Source of the DNA: Anaerolineaceae bacterium | GTDB lineage: Bacteria > Chloroflexota > Anaerolineae > Anaerolineales > Anaerolineaceae | Length of the DNA stretch: 64,000 bases | Direction of reading: 5' to 3' | Assembly (NCBI GenBank): GCA_002702705.1 | Contig: PABH01000007.1 | Coordinates: forward strand, 84,957-148,956 | Shown here: positions 1 through 9,226 of the stretch, piece by piece | Position numbering within the stretch: position 1 is the first letter of the stretch | Layout: the number at the start of each line of letters is the position of its first letter | Program-made: the position numbers and the translations under genes | The notes under the pieces: model-generated | The model's database searches: none | What the model was told of the DNA's origin: nothing | What the model saw: the letters and a program-made list of their open reading frames with translations, nothing else

Positions 1-157
1 TTCCTAACCGTTGATGGTGTTCAATTTCACGGATAGGTTCACTGCGTATGGCGGGCCAATCTTGTTTTAAAAGATATTTCAATTCAAACCTGCGTGGACA
101 ATCAATATAATCTTGTAGTTTGTTTTGGCTATAGTAAAAATTTTCAGGCTGGTTCAT
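1..157 (-). CDS. PD-(D/E)XK nuclease family protein, 3' part missing
   Basis: Only the first 52 codons are inside the window; the gene runs off the left edge. The start ATG is at 157-155, preceded on the minus strand by GGGAGGAAACC, a clear ribosome binding site. The N-terminus reads [20 protein letters not shown], the usual opening of the RecB/AddB-type PD-(D/E)XK nuclease domain (PDDEXK_1), whose CPRRF Cys often belongs to an iron-sulfur staple. The catalytic residues lie outside the window. It overlaps the end of the UvrD helicase gene by 14 bases, so the two are very probably translated together. Inferred role: nuclease subunit of a helicase-nuclease complex that processes double-strand ends. 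Seen: start and motif. Inferred: partnership. Confidence 0.7.
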   Translation of the reverse strand, partial: MNQPENFYYSQNKLQDYIDCPRRFELKYLLKQDWPAIRSEPIREIEHHQRLG

Positions 158-2396
158 GGGTTTCCTCCCAGAAGGCTTGCAGCGCTTTATATGGAATCGA
201 AGCTGAAAGCGGTATCTGCCGCTTAAAGTGTGTGTTACCGGTATTCCAGGTCAATACCAATTCTTGTTTTGCACGGGTGATACCGACATATAATAAACGA
301 ATCCGTTCTGCAGCGTATTCATATCGCGATTGCTGGGTTGCATACCCTTCTTCCATAAACAAACCCTCAATATCCTGATTAATTAAAGCTTTTAATTTTG
401 CAAGAGTTTCTGCTTCCAGGTTTATAGGATTCTTGTAAAAATATTTTTCGCTCATGAACTCGTCACCCGGAAGTGCGGATGGAAAATCATAATTATTTAT
501 CGATAAAAGATAGACTCGATCCCATTCAAGCCCTTTTGATTTGTGATAGGTAGTGATAACAACTTTTCCTTTATGAGCCTCCGGATCAAAACCATTATCC
601 TCCTCAACAAATCCGAACATTTTTCTTCGATTTTGAGCGATTAACTCCAATTCATCCGCAAATTGAAGTAACATCCAATCAGGATGATTATGGTTGGCTT
701 GCTCCAACATTAATGCTAGTTTATGTGTTAACGCTAATTCGCTTTGTTTAGTAAAAATGTCCTGACCGATTGTGATAAGTAATTGATTTATGGGTAACTC
801 GGTAGCTTTTTGCCAAAGACTTAATGTTGAGCGAAAATGAATTAAGGCTTCGATCACTTTATCAAATTCTACGATGGATTCCTGCGGCAAAGACGATAAC
901 CAATCCTGATCTGGTAAGGGATAAAGATATTGTTCCAAATATGTACATGATCTAAGTAATTGAACAATTATTTTCCTCAATTTTTGGTTAGTTAAATTCA
1001 TTTGACGATCAAAAAGATCATATAAATTAATCAGATGATTTGTATTGGTTGGATTTCCTAAAAATTGGAGCGCAGCTGAAAGTATGGCTGCGGTTTGACG
1101 GGTGGGAAGGCTGGTCTGTAACATTTCCAGGTAAGGTAACTGATGATGTTGAAGTTGCTCAACGATTTTTGCTCCACGTTCATTTCTTGGTACAAGCACT
1201 GCAACCGTTTTGTCCTGATTATTTGGCAGCCATTTTTTTAATGAAGAAACGATGGTGCTTATTTCCTTATCAGCACTCAACTTTTTATCATAAAAAAAGA
1301 TCATGTCTGGTCTATCTATTGGGTTTGGTTGTGGATCACCTGGTGGAGTGGGTAAAATGTATGGAGGGGTTAATGCATTTCGGACGGCTTCTACCGGATG
1401 GTCTTCAATACACCAACGGATTAATTCATTTGCCAAGCTAATTATGGATGCTGAAGATCGACCCGAGTTCGGTAAAGCTTTTTCAATTACATCTGGTTCA
1501 GCCAGGAAGGCTTTAAGAAATTCAGGGCTGGCTGTTGTAAAGGTTTCATAAATAGCTTGGTTAGGGTCGCCTACTCGTACCCAATTACCATCCGGACCGC
1601 TGATGTTACGGATAATTTCTTCTTGCAATTTGCTGCTGTCTTGAGATTCATCCTCCAGAATATATGGCCAGCGATATCGCAGACGGGCTAAGTAATCCGG
1701 GTCAATGTGAATAGCTTGTAATGCGAAACGAATCAGGTCATCAAAATCAACTGCGGATCGGTATTGTAAAGCACGCTGGTAATCCTGATAAATCGTGATA
1801 CCAAAGTTGATCAGGGGATGCTGATATTTCATTTCTTGTAATCGAAGGGAAATATCGTTTGGGCTGGCTTGTAAGTCTTTTGCCTGGCGGATAAAATTAG
1901 CGGCGATGCTCGAGATGGAACGCTGCCAACCGGAATAAAAATTAGGGTCATTGCGGTTTTGGTCCGCTTCACTGCTCCATTCACGGATTAACTCAGGATT
2001 TTGTTTCATCCAACTATCCACAGCCGCGTTAAGAATCTGATTGGATTCACGTTCATCAATAATCTGAAATTGGGTATCCAGTCCGACCAAATCCGGTCTT
2101 TCACGAACAATATCGTGAGCGACCCCATGTAATGTGCGAACGCGATATCCGACATTAGGAAGCAAACCGAAAGATTGCATAAATGAACCAATGCGCTGAG
2201 AAAAATTGTTCACAGCAGAATTAACTAAAGTAACAATTAATACTTCCTGATCATCCTTGATATGGCTACTTGCTAATATTTTTGCCGCTAGATAGGAAAG
2301 GGTCTGTGTTTTTCCGCTGCCAGGTACAGCGGAGACCCCCATTTTGCCACCAGGATAATTGATCACTTCTTGTTGACGTGGTCGCGGTTTAAACAT
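144..2396 (-). CDS. UvrD/Rep-type ATP-dependent DNA helicase (SF1)
   Basis: 750 residues with the full superfamily 1A helicase set. The Walker A motif is AVPGSGKT at residues 23-30. Next come [11 protein letters not shown], a Walker B region with DESQD, motif III in [10 protein letters not shown], motif V in [16 protein letters not shown] and motif VI in [15 protein letters not shown] near the C-terminus. The motor should therefore be active and translocate 3'-5' on DNA. It has no nuclease domain of its own; a nuclease gene follows with a 14-base overlap. Its ATG overlaps the upstream degenerate helicase gene by 8 bases. The three genes look like one translationally coupled operon, analogous to AddAB/AdnAB, with the nuclease on a separate polypeptide. 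A general repair helicase is the alternative. Confidence 0.88.
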   Translation of the reverse strand: MFKPRPRQQEVINYPGGKMGVSAVPGSGKTQTLSYLAAKILASSHIKDDQEVLIVTLVNSAVNNFSQRIGSFMQSFGLLPNVGYRVRTLHGVAHDIVRERPDLVGLDTQFQIIDERESNQILNAAVDSWMKQNPELIREWSSEADQNRNDPNFYSGWQRSISSIAANFIRQAKDLQASPNDISLRLQEMKYQHPLINFGITIYQDYQRALQYRSAVDFDDLIRFALQAIHIDPDYLARLRYRWPYILEDESQDSSKLQEEIIRNISGPDGNWVRVGDPNQAIYETFTTASPEFLKAFLAEPDVIEKALPNSGRSSASIISLANELIRWCIEDHPVEAVRNALTPPYILPTPPGDPQPNPIDRPDMIFFYDKKLSADKEISTIVSSLKKWLPNNQDKTVAVLVPRNERGAKIVEQLQHHQLPYLEMLQTSLPTRQTAAILSAALQFLGNPTNTNHLINLYDLFDRQMNLTNQKLRKIIVQLLRSCTYLEQYLYPLPDQDWLSSLPQESIVEFDKVIEALIHFRSTLSLWQKATELPINQLLITIGQDIFTKQSELALTHKLALMLEQANHNHPDWMLLQFADELELIAQNRRKMFGFVEEDNGFDPEAHKGKVVITTYHKSKGLEWDRVYLLSINNYDFPSALPGDEFMSEKYFYKNPINLEAETLAKLKALINQDIEGLFMEEGYATQQSRYEYAAERIRLLYVGITRAKQELVLTWNTGNTHFKRQIPLSASIPYKALQAFWEETHEPA

Positions 2397-4497
2397 TTGT
2401 TTCCTGTTCTAACAGTTGATGTTTGTAACGCAGTAAGCGCTGTACAGCCTGGAGGAGATAACCTTTTTCTTCTTCGCCACGTTCATTATATCCGGCGGTA
2501 TACATATATACTTGATTTTTACAACGGCGCAGTAACCCTGTCACCAACCTTGTCAGGTTTTCTTGATTGGTTTTAAATTCCTGAATATCTGTCCACTTCA
2601 TTCCTTCCGTCCAATTTTTTGAGAGGACGTAAGGTTGGGTTAATGGCTGCATTAATCGCTGCCACCATCCCTGACTGCCAATATCTAACCAAAATTGGTA
2701 CTGGACTGGCCTGTTTTGCATTAAAAATGTGTGGGCTGGGGCCAGGTAAACCGCATCTTCTACAGGTGCTTGCCATGCTTCCAGATAAGAAGCTGCGATC
2801 GTACCATTTTCAATCATATTCAGATATTCGTTGGTTAAGACAAGTGGATCATCTTGCTGGGTAAACGTTGTTACCTTACGAAATTTTTGAACCGATTCGA
2901 CCAGGTTTGCAATGATACTGGCAGCTTGGTAGTTATCGTGATATCCAAAACCAGGTTGAGATAGGACCTCACCAAAAAAACGGGCTAAAAAAATATCGAG
3001 ATCGACAGGAAATTTGATATATTCCAATAACCATTGACGGATCGTTTCATATTGTGCGCCGGCAGCAAAGGTGAATCGGTTTTGCATTTCCATCTTGGTT
3101 GCATCTAAATCATTTAATACAAACTTCTTATTCGGTGAAAATAATACCTGAGTCATTAAGTCTGCGCGCAGGGGATCTAAACCCTGGATAGAAAACATAA
3201 AACTTGTCCTGATATCGTATTTATTGGGTTTTATTTTTAAATCAGGGTGTGCAATTTTCGCCCAAGTTAACATAACATGGGTAGCCGGTTCCTCTCGTAA
3301 ACTTCTTGATGGTCTGTGTGAAATCAAGTCAATTCCTTTGTTTTCTAACCTGCTTTGGATTTGAAATCGAAGTGCATCACTTACAAAAGGAGCCAAAACC
3401 GCAATTTCGTTAGGAGGAATATTATCATCCTTTATTAATGACGCAACTTGATCGGTTACCATATCGATCATACGAGGATAGTACATATTGTGATGAAATT
3501 GAATAAAATTTAATACTTCCGGTTCGACAATTTGGATAGGTTCATATTTTAAGGCTGCTGAATAAAGGGGAATGATTTTTTGAATGGTCTCCGAATTGGT
3601 CCATGAGCCTTCAACTACGAAGTGTTGCTGACATTTGGTTTTTAAGGAATAAGCGGAAATAGGATCAGCACCTAAAAAGGCACGAAATCCAGCATCCTGA
3701 TCATAAACGATTAGACTGGATTTAAAATTTGGAAGCCATTCATTAATGATCTGGTGTGCCACGGGTACCGTTTCTTCACTGTTATCAAAAATTAGGTGAC
3801 TATAATTATCTATTAAAGTTCGTTTACAATGATCGATCGACCACAGCTCATTTGCAAAAATTTCAAATTGGAGTGAAAAATCCAATAGATTGTTTTCAAT
3901 ACAATATGTACGGAATGCTTCAGCCACATCTTGAGCTTCCTGATAAGCGATTATGTGTTCCGGCTCTTTAGCCCAAGCATTCTTTAAACGATCTGCTATG
4001 GTTAAATAGTCAAAACCATTTACAGCAGCCTTATTAAGATTATCCAAAACTTGAGAGTAGATTCTTTGCCGATCAGCGTGAATGGTTTCAAAATACCCTT
4101 TTTCAAAAAAAGGTTCACTTACTTTTGCGAGGTAATATTGCGATGTTTCCATCGTCAAAAAAGTAGGCGGAATATCTTTCTTGAAATTAATTTGTTCCAA
4201 AACGTAAGGCCAAAAAAGGCGAATTGCCCTTTGCGCAATACCGCCCATTGTTAGAATAGAAGGCTGTCCATTATTAAAAGTATCTAATTGTGCGATGGTA
4301 TTCTGGTATACCAGCCCGAGAGATCTCTGTGGAACCAAAATTAAAATTTGATCACCGGGAACACCCTGATTGAGTAAATTTAATAAAAATGCCGATGCAA
4401 TGGTAGATTTTCCACTTCCTGCAGGGCCTTCCAAAAAGTTAGATGTTCCCATAAACTGATTGGCTAATTGGTATTGGTTATCAGTTATTGTGATCAA
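2389..4497 (-). CDS. AddB-like degenerate helicase subunit
   Basis: 702 residues. An intact P-loop, EGPAGSGKST, lies at residues 23-32. The rest of the UvrD-like fold is weakly conserved: the Walker B position reads HLIFDNSEETV, and the region expected for motif VI reads LLRRCKNQVYMYT without the usual TRA arginine context. This pattern is like AddB or other non-motor helicase-fold scaffolds that recognise DNA or hold the complex together. Its C-terminus overlaps the active UvrD helicase by 8 bases. The start is TTG, chosen because GGAGAAATT stands just upstream and no better ATG follows. Family membership is inferred from motifs and context, not from a database match. It could instead be a stand-alone P-loop NTPase. 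Confidence 0.6.
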   Translation of the reverse strand: MITITDNQYQLANQFMGTSNFLEGPAGSGKSTIASAFLLNLLNQGVPGDQILILVPQRSLGLVYQNTIAQLDTFNNGQPSILTMGGIAQRAIRLFWPYVLEQINFKKDIPPTFLTMETSQYYLAKVSEPFFEKGYFETIHADRQRIYSQVLDNLNKAAVNGFDYLTIADRLKNAWAKEPEHIIAYQEAQDVAEAFRTYCIENNLLDFSLQFEIFANELWSIDHCKRTLIDNYSHLIFDNSEETVPVAHQIINEWLPNFKSSLIVYDQDAGFRAFLGADPISAYSLKTKCQQHFVVEGSWTNSETIQKIIPLYSAALKYEPIQIVEPEVLNFIQFHHNMYYPRMIDMVTDQVASLIKDDNIPPNEIAVLAPFVSDALRFQIQSRLENKGIDLISHRPSRSLREEPATHVMLTWAKIAHPDLKIKPNKYDIRTSFMFSIQGLDPLRADLMTQVLFSPNKKFVLNDLDATKMEMQNRFTFAAGAQYETIRQWLLEYIKFPVDLDIFLARFFGEVLSQPGFGYHDNYQAASIIANLVESVQKFRKVTTFTQQDDPLVLTNEYLNMIENGTIAASYLEAWQAPVEDAVYLAPAHTFLMQNRPVQYQFWLDIGSQGWWQRLMQPLTQPYVLSKNWTEGMKWTDIQEFKTNQENLTRLVTGLLRRCKNQVYMYTAGYNERGEEEKGYLLQAVQRLLRYKHQLLEQETNV

Positions 4498-4818
4498 AAT
4501 TTCTCCAGAACATAATTTCTTATATTGTATCGTACCGCAGCTAATTTCTCCAATTAAAAACCAGGCTTAAAAATTTTTAAGGATTATCTGAAAAAGATTA
4601 CTCTGAATTAATTTGATTGATCATAGCTTTTAGCTTATCTTAACTAACAAACCAAAATTCTTTTGATTGCAGATCGGTATCAAAATTTTATTGATATTGT
4701 GACCAGTTAATACAAGTATTAAAAATCCTTTAATTGTCCACACCCTCTTTTTTGGTTGATACCTTGTGAATATCTTAATAAATCATTTTCAATTCTATAT
4801 TATGGACCATTACAAGAA
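4498..4818. other. AT-rich intergenic region
   Basis: 321 bases with no convincing reading frame or RNA gene. The left part holds the leader and a candidate promoter for the helicase module (see 4524-4553). The right part lies just downstream of the msrQ-like gene, but I see no strong hairpin with a T-run there. Confidence 0.6.
4524..4553 (-). promoter_or_regulatory. Candidate promoter for the helicase-nuclease module
   Basis: On the minus strand TTGGAG is followed after 18 bases by TACAAT, ending 27 bases before the TTG start of the first module gene. It is a near-consensus housekeeping sigma factor pattern; no transcript evidence is available. Confidence 0.4.
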
Positions 4819-5502
4819 TTAAACTTGTGAGGTTTTTACAGATACCGCAGTTTTTCTCTTGGGTTTCCCACCCATTAAGAATTTATTGAGGCTTTTTCCC
4901 CAGGGGGGCTGTTTGCTTACCAACCACTGCCTGACGGGTTTAACCCGCACAATCAATAAAAACGCTAAAACTACTGAATAAATAATTGGTTGGGTGATAT
5001 CTGCTTTTAATACCCAAATATAGTGAATGATGACAAGAACACCTGCAGCATATACCAACTGGTGCAATTTTTTCCATTTTTTTCCCAGTCTTTTGATTGA
5101 ACGTGTGGTTGAGGTTATGGTTAAGGCTAACAATATTAAGAACGCCAATGTTCCAACAATTATGAATGGTTTTTCACGAAGTGAACGGAAAATAAGCTGA
5201 AAATCCAGCCAATAATCTAAAATGAGAAAAGTTAATAAGTGAAGCGCTGCATAAAAAGCTGCATATAATCCTAACGGCCGTCGTACTTGATTGAAAGCTT
5301 TTAATCCGAAAATAATATTTAAGGGTGTACAAGCTAAGGAAAACATTAACCATAAGATTGCTGTTCGCCCTGTTCGTTGGGTAATTTCCTGGATTGGATT
5401 CACTGTTAAATTATTGGTTAAACCATCAAAAATAAGAATTAAAAACGGAATTAATGATCCGATATGAACAATCCATTGTAATCGATTAAATTTAATTTTC
5501 AT
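4819..5502 (-). CDS. msrQ: MsrQ/YedZ-like haem-binding membrane protein
   Basis: 227 residues with about six hydrophobic segments in the ferric-reductase-like transmembrane fold. The order matches MsrQ: an early segment, TGRTAILWLMFSLACTPLN, then RRPLGLYAAFYAALHLLTF with a candidate haem-ligand His, and KKWKKLHQLVYAAGVLVIIH with further His residues. In other bacteria MsrQ passes electrons to the molybdopterin enzyme MsrP, which repairs methionine sulfoxide in exported proteins. No msrP gene is in the window, so the partner is elsewhere or the protein serves another reductase. The C-terminal tail is basic. It sits 41 bases downstream of a DnaQ-like exonuclease on the same strand, with no functional link apparent. 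Confidence 0.75.
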   Translation of the reverse strand: MKIKFNRLQWIVHIGSLIPFLILIFDGLTNNLTVNPIQEITQRTGRTAILWLMFSLACTPLNIIFGLKAFNQVRRPLGLYAAFYAALHLLTFLILDYWLDFQLIFRSLREKPFIIVGTLAFLILLALTITSTTRSIKRLGKKWKKLHQLVYAAGVLVIIHYIWVLKADITQPIIYSVVLAFLLIVRVKPVRQWLVSKQPPWGKSLNKFLMGGKPKRKTAVSVKTSQV

Positions 5503-5543
5503 AATAATAAACTTTCTATCTGGTTATTTGTTTTATCCAGATT

Positions 5544-6122
5544 TTATTCATAAGGTAATCCGGCGATAGCATGAAAGACTGCTCGTGTTAATAACGTGTC
5601 ATCCAATGCTCTGTGAGAGTTTGGCATTGGGATGCCTAATTCTTGTCCGGCGGCTTCTAATCGAAAACGGCGCATCGCACGGCGGCGATGATCCCAAACA
5701 CCACGGAAATCAGAATAAATTTTTAATATATCAAATGCTTTCAGTTTTTCCTTTAATGGTATTCCATATATTCTTAAAGATTGTTCAATCATACGGATAT
5801 CGAATGGGGCATTATACATACCGATAGGGTGGTCAAGAAGGATTTCTTTAATCTGGGGCCAGGCTTCCGGCCAGGTGGGTGAAGTTTTTACCATATCATT
5901 GGTAATATTATGAATTCGGGTTGATTCTTCTGGAATGGTTTTACTTGGTTTAATAAATGAATTAAATACTGCCATTCCATCGGCATTCACGATGGCGATT
6001 TCAATAATTTCATCTGAATCTTCAAGCCCTGTTGTTTCAGTATCCAAGTAGACTGGTTTTGATTCAATTTTTTTTCGTGCATAATCTATAACTTGTTGTT
6101 TTGTGATTCTTGACCTTAACAT
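5544..6122 (-). CDS. DnaQ-like 3'-5' exonuclease (DEDDh)
   Basis: 192 residues forming a single exonuclease domain. ExoI holds the metal-binding D27 and E29 in YLDTETTGL, ExoII is YNAPFDIRMIEQS, and ExoIII is HRALDDTLLT, whose His and Asp define the DEDDh class. No polymerase or helicase domain is attached, so this is a stand-alone proofreading, RNase T-like or oligonucleotide-trimming nuclease; the substrate cannot be told from sequence. The N-terminal 22 residues before the core are basic and helical. The ATG start gives a normal family length. It is 14 bases downstream of the lipoprotein gene. Confidence 0.82.
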   Translation of the reverse strand: MLRSRITKQQVIDYARKKIESKPVYLDTETTGLEDSDEIIEIAIVNADGMAVFNSFIKPSKTIPEESTRIHNITNDMVKTSPTWPEAWPQIKEILLDHPIGMYNAPFDIRMIEQSLRIYGIPLKEKLKAFDILKIYSDFRGVWDHRRRAMRRFRLEAAGQELGIPMPNSHRALDDTLLTRAVFHAIAGLPYE

Positions 6123-6136
6123 CTTTTCTCAACTTT

Positions 6137-6994
6137 CTAAGGTAGATTCCAGTAATTTATTTCTTCTAACCGAATATTAAATTCATAGGTAACTAAGCCA
6201 GATATAAATGGCCCAAAGTAACCGGGATTTCCAAAGGTAGAGTCTTCGACATTTGCTACGGAAACTTCGTTTATGAAATATTCATATCTATTTCCGGATT
6301 TTAAGATGCTAATTGTATTGGTTTGATTTGATCCCGAATTAATCGATGTATTTTGTTCCCAACCTGCCAAGGTTGATAACCCATTGTTATCCCATTTTTG
6401 GATACTAAAGCGCCCATCACAAGTTAACCCAAAATAATAACCATATCCACTATCAAAATTTGGGGCCTGGACAATCATGCCATATTGGTCACTACCAGCA
6501 CAAGTTTCCGTTTTAAATTCAGATTTTAAGTAATAGTTATTAGGATTTTGGCTGGTTAATCTCCATCCTCGCCAACCATTTCCACCTAAACTGGTTAATT
6601 CCATTGCACCATCATCAATTTGAATAATTGTATTACCATCATCATAACCGGTTGAATCGATTCCGAACCGCGAACCATTATTAAGTGGATCACTCCAATT
6701 GGCAGGGCCAGTAGGAATTCCGGCTGGTGTGGGGGTTGTTGTAAGGGTTGCTGTTGGGGTTGAACTTACCTCTGGTACAGCAGTAATCGTTAATATAGGA
6801 TTATTTTCCTCTGCTGTTGGTTGCATACTGATAGGTTCGGGACTGCCAATTTGCGGTGTTAGTGTTAATAAATTTGCTACTTGTGTGGCTATTAAATCCA
6901 CATTCTCTTCTGTTGCTTGTGTATTTAACGGCAGGTTACAAGCACTCAAAATCAGTATCATACTTGACATAAAAAAAATAATGCGCTTTGGCAT
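6137..6994 (-). CDS. Lipoprotein with Thr/Pro-rich linker and beta-sandwich-like domain
   Basis: 285 residues from the chosen ATG. This start follows GGAGAGAAGA directly, so it is preferred over a TTG 18 bases upstream. A short basic n-region, a hydrophobic stretch and the lipobox LSAC mark a lipoprotein signal, with lipidation at the Cys. A Thr/Pro-rich linker (about residues 75-95) follows, then a domain of about 175 residues rich in Gly, Asn, Tyr and Trp. That domain resembles the concanavalin/LamG-like folds of the DUF1080 type seen in extracellular sugar-binding or glycosidase-like proteins. Exposed on the outer face of the membrane. No catalytic residues recognised and the ligand is unknown. 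Confidence 0.72.
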   Translation of the reverse strand: MPKRIIFFMSSMILILSACNLPLNTQATEENVDLIATQVANLLTLTPQIGSPEPISMQPTAEENNPILTITAVPEVSSTPTATLTTTPTPAGIPTGPANWSDPLNNGSRFGIDSTGYDDGNTIIQIDDGAMELTSLGGNGWRGWRLTSQNPNNYYLKSEFKTETCAGSDQYGMIVQAPNFDSGYGYYFGLTCDGRFSIQKWDNNGLSTLAGWEQNTSINSGSNQTNTISILKSGNRYEYFINEVSVANVEDSTFGNPGYFGPFISGLVTYEFNIRLEEINYWNLP

Positions 6995-7074
6995 TCTTCT
7001 CTCCGTTCTCAATTTAGATCGTTTATATTATTATAGTCTAACAAAATTATGAAAAGATTACGCTGTATAAAAAA

Positions 7075-7671
7075 ATGATTACAAAACCATCCCGATTTAC
7101 TACTAAATATATTAAATTTAATAAACCGTATGGTGTCTTGTGTGCATTCACTGACCCATCGGGACGGCCAACCCTTTCAGATTATATTGATATCCCTGAG
7201 GTATATGCAGCTGGGAGATTAGACCTGGATTCGGAAGGCTTGGTTTTTTTGACGAACGATGGCACGGTTAATCATCGAATTACCTCTCCTAAATATCATT
7301 TGTCAAAAACATATTTTGTTCAGGTTGAAGGAACCCCTGATAATGAAGCCATAAACCAACTCAAACGTGGCGTTTTGATTAAAGGGAATTATCAAACAAA
7401 ACGATGTGAAGCTATGATTATTCCCGAACCGGATTTATCGGAACGCTCCAAACCTGTGACACCTCATGGGCAAACAACCTGGCTAAGAATCGTTATCCGC
7501 GAGGGTAAAAAGAGGCAGATAAGGCAAATGACCGCTGCTGTTGGTTTACCCACATTGAGGTTATTTAGGGCAGCGATTGGTCCGATTCATCTTGGAAATT
7601 TACAACCGGGTGAATGGGCTTACTTGGAAAATAATGAATTAGATTTCTTAAAAAAAGAATTAGGCTTGTAA
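7075..7671 (+). CDS. rluE: RluE/RsuA-family pseudouridine synthase
   Basis: 198 residues. The catalytic motif is GRLDLDSEG with the nucleophile Asp at residue 50, and the N-terminus reads KYIKFNKPYGVLCAF, as in RluE. The C-terminal TWLRIVIREGKKRQIRQM is the typical RsuA/RluB/E/F signature. There is no S4 domain, which is the rule for RluE and distinguishes it from RsuA, RluB and RluF. Predicted reaction: isomerisation of a single uridine in 23S rRNA (U2457 in Escherichia coli). The ribosome binding site is weak. Target specificity is inferred from domain layout. Confidence 0.82.
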   Translation: MITKPSRFTTKYIKFNKPYGVLCAFTDPSGRPTLSDYIDIPEVYAAGRLDLDSEGLVFLTNDGTVNHRITSPKYHLSKTYFVQVEGTPDNEAINQLKRGVLIKGNYQTKRCEAMIIPEPDLSERSKPVTPHGQTTWLRIVIREGKKRQIRQMTAAVGLPTLRLFRAAIGPIHLGNLQPGEWAYLENNELDFLKKELGL

Positions 7672-7672
7672 A

Positions 7673-7703
7673 TTGTACAAATATTTCCGCGTTCTTGTAT
7701 AAT
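7673..7703 (+). promoter_or_regulatory. Candidate promoter for the Baseplate J-like/ruvX/mltG/ppgK operon
   Basis: TTGTAC, a 19-base spacer and a perfect TATAAT lie just after the rluE stop, and the first start codon is 15 bases past the -10 box. The spacer is slightly long. Confidence 0.4.
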
Positions 7704-7717
7704 TTTGAAGAGCGCTT

Positions 7718-9226
7718 ATGAAAACACATGTTATCTCTGTAGAAAACCACGACGATTATATATCTATAAACGATAAAATCATTTGGGCAAAATCCCCAAG
7801 AATCTTATTGGTCTGGCCAGATCATGGGCGGGTTCGTATGTTAATGTCCGATTTGATTTTAATTATTCGTAAAGCTGAAAGTGTGGGTTCACAAATTGCT
7901 GTTGTTTGTGATGAGTCCGATATTGTAGATTTGTGTAAACAGGTGAATGTTTCTGTTTTTTCATCGATTCCTGAAGCGCAAAAACATGCCTGGCGAAGAC
8001 CTAAAAAAACACGTCGCTTAATTCGGCGTTCTTTGGCATCTGGCAATGATACAAGGTTAACCGAACTCGAAAAATTAAAACAAAAAGATATATGGTTGTT
8101 ACCAAATTGGTTAAGGATTTTTGTTTTTTTATTGAGTCTTATTTCTGTATTTAGCTTAATTGCTTTATTTATACCTTCAGCTGAAATTATATTAGAACCA
8201 AAAACAATACCTCAACAAATAAATATTTCCATATGGGCTAATCCTAATGTTCAAACTGTAAATTTGTCAGGTGCAGTCCCTATAAAAAAGATACCGATCG
8301 TGGTGCAAGGTAGTATTATTCAAAAAAGCACAGGAGTGGAACGTGTACCAACCCAATTTGCGACCGGAATTGTTGAATTCCGCAATTTAACGAATCGTAA
8401 AATCGAAATCCCAACGGGTACCGTTGTTCGAACTATAGGTGATGAGCTAGTTCGTTTTGTTACAACAAAGGCTTCATCTCTCGAAGCTGGAATTGATACA
8501 AAAATATCTGTTCCAGTTACCGCAATTAATGCAGGTGCAGATGGGAATGTTCAGGCAAACCAAATTCAGGCAATTGAGGGTGAAATCGGGGGCAATGTAG
8601 TAGTTAATAATCCTACCGCATTAAGTGGAGGTGTAGAAACAAAAGTAACTGCTCCTAGTACATTAGATTATGAGCAGGCTAGAATAAAATTATTAGATCA
8701 ATTAAACAACGAGGTTAAAGACGAATTTCTTCAGGAAGATCAATCGGATCTATTTTTGTTACTTGATGAGTTAACAAAATTAGATGAGGTTTTAATTGAA
8801 AAACTTAATCCGGAAGTCGGAATTCCATCAGATCAATTTGAGTTAACGATGGAAGTTCGATATTTAGTGTCTTATCTGTCGTTAACCGATATTAGATCGA
8901 TTTCTACCCAAAGTTTAATAACCAATCTTGATTCAGGATTTAGCTTGCTACCTGAAACCTTAATCATACAACAAGAAGGTACACCGCAAATCAATTCAAA
9001 CACAGAAGAAGTACAGGTAGATATAACTGTGTATCAACAAGCGATACAGGTGATTCCTGAAAATGAAATTCTGGATCAGATAACGGGGCAATCTATCGAT
9101 TCCGCGGCTGAAAATTTGGCAAAAAAGTTTGAGTCCGTTACGATTAATATCCAACCTGGATTTGTTAAAAGATTACCCTTATTGGCATTTCGAATAAAGG
9201 TAGGTATTGATGAAAACGGATCATAG
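7718..9226 (+). CDS. Membrane-anchored Baseplate J-like protein
   Basis: 502 residues. The N-terminal 125 residues are soluble and include a basic RRPKKTRRLIRR patch; one transmembrane helix follows at about 131-153, then a large extracytoplasmic part. Residues about 215-295 carry the Baseplate_J signature: GTVVRT near the start, FVTTKASSLEAG, VPVTAINAGADGNV. The rest is helical and hydroxy-rich. In phages this fold builds baseplate wedges, but membrane-anchored forms occur as conserved proteins of unknown role in Chloroflexota. It is first in a tight operon with ruvX (17-base overlap), mltG and ppgK, and no phage genes are near. A role at the cell surface or envelope is inferred only. Confidence 0.65.
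   Translation: MKTHVISVENHDDYISINDKIIWAKSPRILLVWPDHGRVRMLMSDLILIIRKAESVGSQIAVVCDESDIVDLCKQVNVSVFSSIPEAQKHAWRRPKKTRRLIRRSLASGNDTRLTELEKLKQKDIWLLPNWLRIFVFLLSLISVFSLIALFIPSAEIILEPKTIPQQINISIWANPNVQTVNLSGAVPIKKIPIVVQGSIIQKSTGVERVPTQFATGIVEFRNLTNRKIEIPTGTVVRTIGDELVRFVTTKASSLEAGIDTKISVPVTAINAGADGNVQANQIQAIEGEIGGNVVVNNPTALSGGVETKVTAPSTLDYEQARIKLLDQLNNEVKDEFLQEDQSDLFLLLDELTKLDEVLIEKLNPEVGIPSDQFELTMEVRYLVSYLSLTDIRSISTQSLITNLDSGFSLLPETLIIQQEGTPQINSNTEEVQVDITVYQQAIQVIPENEILDQITGQSIDSAAENLAKKFESVTINIQPGFVKRLPLLAFRIKVGIDENGS

Noticed and set aside
1040..1441. 133-codon plus-strand frame inside the UvrD helicase
   Set aside because: Cys/Trp/Phe-rich translation typical of a shadow frame, no start signal, and the opposite strand encodes conserved helicase motifs.
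6995..7012. TTG start for the lipoprotein giving six more residues
   Set aside because: The ribosome binding site GGAGAGAAGA lies between it and the ATG at 6994, so the ATG is the real start.
7718..9226. Prophage remnant suggested by the Baseplate J domain
   Set aside because: It has a transmembrane anchor, is embedded in a housekeeping operon and has no tail, capsid or integrase genes nearby.
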